The notes beneath the pieces are model-generated. The model did no database searches and was not told the origin of the DNA. It saw only the letters and a list, made by a program, of their open reading frames with translations. Positions 5,646 to 7,738 of a stretch of 7,738 nucleotides of DNA are shown in pieces (the stretch's first letter is position 1; every line of letters starts with the position of its first letter). The DNA lies in assembly GCA_945871625.1 (NCBI GenBank), contig CAMBWL010000039.1, positions 1-7,738 on the forward strand. Direction: 5' to 3'. The translations under genes and the position numbers were made by a program. The DNA comes from Bifidobacterium breve. GTDB taxonomy: Bacteria > Actinomycetota > Acidimicrobiia > Acidimicrobiales > Ilumatobacteraceae.

Positions 5646-6518
5646 GTGGTTGACGACGAGACAATCACTTGGGGAGAGTTGCTAAGGGTTAGCGCCGTTG
5701 AGTTGGGCAGCGAGCAAGAGGCCCGTTGGTTAAGTGAGCACGCCAGCGGATTAGATCGCGTCGAATTTGCTGCTGCTCGCCATGAAGTTGTCAGTGAGCG
5801 TTGTGGAATTGCGTTGCGAGCGATGATCGTGCGTCGCCTGGCCGGCGAGCCACTGCAGTATGTGATGAAAAGGTGGGCGTTCAGACATTTAGATGTCTTG
5901 GTTGACAATCGGGTGTTGATCCCGCGACCAGAGACAGAAGTTGTGGTGCAAGCGGCGCTTGATCTAGCGCACGAAATGATGCTCAAATCAAAATCAAAGT
6001 TACGAGTTGCTGATTTAGGCACTGGTAGTGGCGTGATCGGATTGTCGTTGGCTAGTGAACTGCCTCGCGGAACTACCGAGGTTTGGCTGACTGATTTGTC
6101 GGCTGATGCACTTGAAGTTGCGCGCGCCAACCTGGCGGGCTTGGGTTTGATTGATGGCGATGTGCGAATCGCGCAAGGCAGTTGGTTTGTGGCGTTGCCG
6201 AGCGAACTTAAAAACAGTTTTAACTTGATTGTCAGCAACCCGCCGTATATCGGTGTGTATGACCCGAGTGTCGAGGCGAGTGTGCGCAATTATGAGCCGC
6301 ACTTGGCGTTGTTTGCCGGCTCAGACGGCCTCGACGCTTGTCGTGAAATTATTTCGTATGTCGGTGAGTGGCTTGCGACTGACGGTTGGCTGGTGCTCGA
6401 AATCGGTCATCAACAGGGTGACGCAGTGCGACAGTTGCTTACACAAAATAACTTCAAGCAGATTGAGATTCGCCAAGATCTCGCAAGTTGCGACCGCATC
6501 GCTCTCGCAAAAATCTAA
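5646..6518 (+). CDS. prmC: Release factor glutamine N5-methyltransferase
   Basis: Transfers a methyl group from S-adenosylmethionine to the side-chain amide of the GGQ glutamine of RF1 and RF2, which speeds peptide release. The protein has 290 residues, close to E. coli PrmC (277). The N-terminal helical substrate-binding domain contains G-E-P-L-Q-Y-V at 67-73, then I-P-R-P-E-T-E at 92-98. The Rossmann-type methyltransferase domain follows: SAM-binding D-L-G-T-G-S-G-V-I-G at 123-132, an acidic residue at D150 after the second strand, and the catalytic N-P-P-Y at 198-201. The GTG start is seven bases after the prfA stop, with only a poor purine stretch (GGCGAG, 13 bases away) upstream, so translation probably depends on coupling with prfA. 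The TAA stop overlaps the stop of the convergent thiolase-like gene. Confidence 0.97.
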   Translation: MVDDETITWGELLRVSAVELGSEQEARWLSEHASGLDRVEFAAARHEVVSERCGIALRAMIVRRLAGEPLQYVMKRWAFRHLDVLVDNRVLIPRPETEVVVQAALDLAHEMMLKSKSKLRVADLGTGSGVIGLSLASELPRGTTEVWLTDLSADALEVARANLAGLGLIDGDVRIAQGSWFVALPSELKNSFNLIVSNPPYIGVYDPSVEASVRNYEPHLALFAGSDGLDACREIISYVGEWLATDGWLVLEIGHQQGDAVRQLLTQNNFKQIEIRQDLASCDRIALAKI

Positions 6519-7738
6519 ATCAGTAGGGTACCGCTTGGGTCGAGGGTGACTTGTTGGCCGACCCATTCACCAGTGCAAAGTGTTTTTGTAACTTGTGGGT
6601 CGGTTGAAGTCGCCCAAGCGCGTCGCGAATCTTTGAGCAGCGTTGCTGCGATCACCGTTTCGGGTTGACCGTCACGATCGTGCATCACAGTGAATGCTTC
6701 GATTGTGGCTGTGCCTGCACTCGACGATGCGGCTTCGACTGTTGGTGCGAGTTCGCGCTTGGCAAGTACGTCGATTTTGGTTTGGGGCGAGCCATGACGG
6801 AAGCCATTATTTGGTGGTGCTGTCGAGTAGATGCCAAAAGAATGTTTGGTGGCGTAACCACCGTTGGCCCAGATGAAACCGTCAGTCGACGAGTTGTTGG
6901 CTTGGCGAAGTTTGGTCATCATCGTGGCGATGGCGTGCATCACATAGTTGTTCCATGGTCCGCCACTAAACGACAAACCGCCAGTGATCGTGAGTTGCTG
7001 ATTGAGCGAGAGGCCGAGTGAATTTGCACCGAGTTGCACAGCCGACGGAAAGCACGAATACAAATCGATCAGCGAGATATCTCGTAGCGATTTCTTGGCG
7101 AGTTCGCAGACCATCTCGCCGCCGAGTTTGATTGCTGGAGTGTCAGCGAATGAATAACGGTTTGAGATGTAGTAATGCTCGTGGCAGTCAGTGCCCGCAA
7201 TTGGGAATATCCATTTGTCGCGTGGAATACCGAGTTGAGTCGCCTTGGCGACCGAACAGATGATTAGTGCCGCCGCCATATCGACCTGATTGTTTGAGTT
7301 CATCACCTTGCGATAGGGCAGACCGATCATGCGGTTGCTGGGTGTGACCGTGCGAACTTGTTGGGGGGTGAGTGGTGTTTTGCTCCAGGCGAAGTCGTTT
7401 GTTGCGGCGACATTGCTGAAGCGCGACCACAGTTCGCTGATCATCTGGTCGTGTTCGTCGATGTTTCGCTTTGCTGCTGCGCGAAGTGCTGACTCGAATA
7501 TTGGATAAATCTGCACGGGCAGAATAATTTTTCGGGCGATTTCTTCGGCGCTGCTCATCGCCGAGTCATCGATGATGTTTTTCGCAGTTGGTGCATCGGC
7601 ATCAGACTCTGACCAGTTGAGAGTCGCGTTTTCACGGTGCGCACGAGCACGAGAGTTTGAGGCTTCGCCGCCCGCGATGATGGCAATGTCTAATTCGCCA
7701 CGTTGAATTTCGAGTGCAAGTCTGTTGATCAGCAACTG
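6515..7738 (-). CDS. Thiolase-like protein with TLP1-type C-terminal domain, partial (N-terminus beyond window)
   Basis: The reading frame runs off the right edge; the edge codon CAG reads Gln, followed by Leu-Leu-Ile-Asn-Arg. At least 407 residues are present, numbered here from the Leu codon at 7735. The early segment E-L-D-I-A-I-I-A-G-G-E-A matches the thiolase helix-strand region after the nucleophile loop. Later come D-L-Y-S-C-F-P-S-A at 224-232 (where SCP-type thiolases have HDCF), T-G-G-L-S-F-S-G-G-P-W-N-N-Y at 251-264 and A-N-G-G-Y-A-T-K-H at 290-298. The last 85 or so residues resemble the extra C-terminal domain of mycobacterial thiolase-like protein type 1, ending G-E-W-V-G-Q-Q-V-T-L-D-P-S-G-T. 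The usual catalytic G-H-P and C-x-G motifs are replaced, so ordinary acetyl-CoA acetyltransferase activity is doubtful despite how such proteins are often labelled. A role in lipid or acyl-CoA metabolism is likely but the reaction is unknown. It is convergent with prmC, with overlapping stops. Confidence 0.88.
   Translation of the reverse strand, partial: QLLINRLALEIQRGELDIAIIAGGEASNSRARAHRENATLNWSESDADAPTAKNIIDDSAMSSAEEIARKIILPVQIYPIFESALRAAAKRNIDEHDQMISELWSRFSNVAATNDFAWSKTPLTPQQVRTVTPSNRMIGLPYRKVMNSNNQVDMAAALIICSVAKATQLGIPRDKWIFPIAGTDCHEHYYISNRYSFADTPAIKLGGEMVCELAKKSLRDISLIDLYSCFPSAVQLGANSLGLSLNQQLTITGGLSFSGGPWNNYVMHAIATMMTKLRQANNSSTDGFIWANGGYATKHSFGIYSTAPPNNGFRHGSPQTKIDVLAKRELAPTVEAASSSAGTATIEAFTVMHDRDGQPETVIAATLLKDSRRAWATSTDPQVTKTLCTGEWVGQQVTLDPSGTLLI

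Noticed and set aside
5567..6289. A 240-codon minus-strand open frame opposite the end of prfA and most of prmC.
   Set aside because: The plus-strand genes carry every expected catalytic motif, while this frame is low-complexity Ser/Arg/Thr-rich and recognisably a shadow.
6665..7021. A 118-codon plus-strand open frame inside the thiolase-like gene.
   Set aside because: Its product is Trp/Cys/Arg-rich with no recognisable pattern, and it lies opposite well-conserved thiolase-like motifs.

Overview
The window looks like a conserved chromosomal housekeeping block from a member of the Actinomycetota, most plausibly an aquatic Acidimicrobiia (Ilumatobacteraceae-like) genome. The reasons are the gene order (hom-thrC-rho-x-prfA-prmC, close to the thrA-thrC-thrB-rho-rpmE-prfA-prmC order of mycobacteria), the Arg/Asn/Asp-rich insertion in Rho, a TLP1-type thiolase-like protein, GTG starts on rho, prfA and prmC, and a GC content that looks by eye to be a little above one half (not counted). 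The taxonomic call is inference.

Layout. Positions 1-186 hold the end of homoserine dehydrogenase (ACT domain), followed after 2 bases by threonine synthase (189-1568). A 178-base leader region (1569-1746) carries a candidate promoter and several short inverted repeats. Rho follows (1747-3513), with a perfect 18-residue tandem duplication in its disordered N-terminal insertion. A 340-residue protein of unknown function (3527-4549) sits where related genomes carry rpmE. Peptide chain release factor 1 (4568-5638) and its glutamine methyltransferase PrmC (5646-6518) complete the plus-strand run. On the minus strand a truncated thiolase-like protein with a TLP1-type C-terminal domain (6515-7738) converges on prmC, and the two stop codons overlap.

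How the genes work together. Hom and ThrC supply the first committed and the last step of threonine synthesis; the intervening kinase ThrB is not in its usual place. Rho, RF1 and PrmC are the termination machinery of transcription and translation: PrmC methylates the Gln of the GGQ motif of the RF1 encoded just upstream. No intrinsic terminator (hairpin plus T-run) is visible in any gap, so transcripts may rely on Rho or read through.

I see no defence system, mobile element, CRISPR array, tRNA or rRNA. The points most worth a second look are the unknown gene in the rpmE slot, the Rho repeat whose copies differ only at synonymous sites, the inverted repeats ahead of rho and prfA, the apparently Shine-Dalgarno-free prfA start, and the thiolase-like protein lacking the recognisable C-terminal catalytic motifs.
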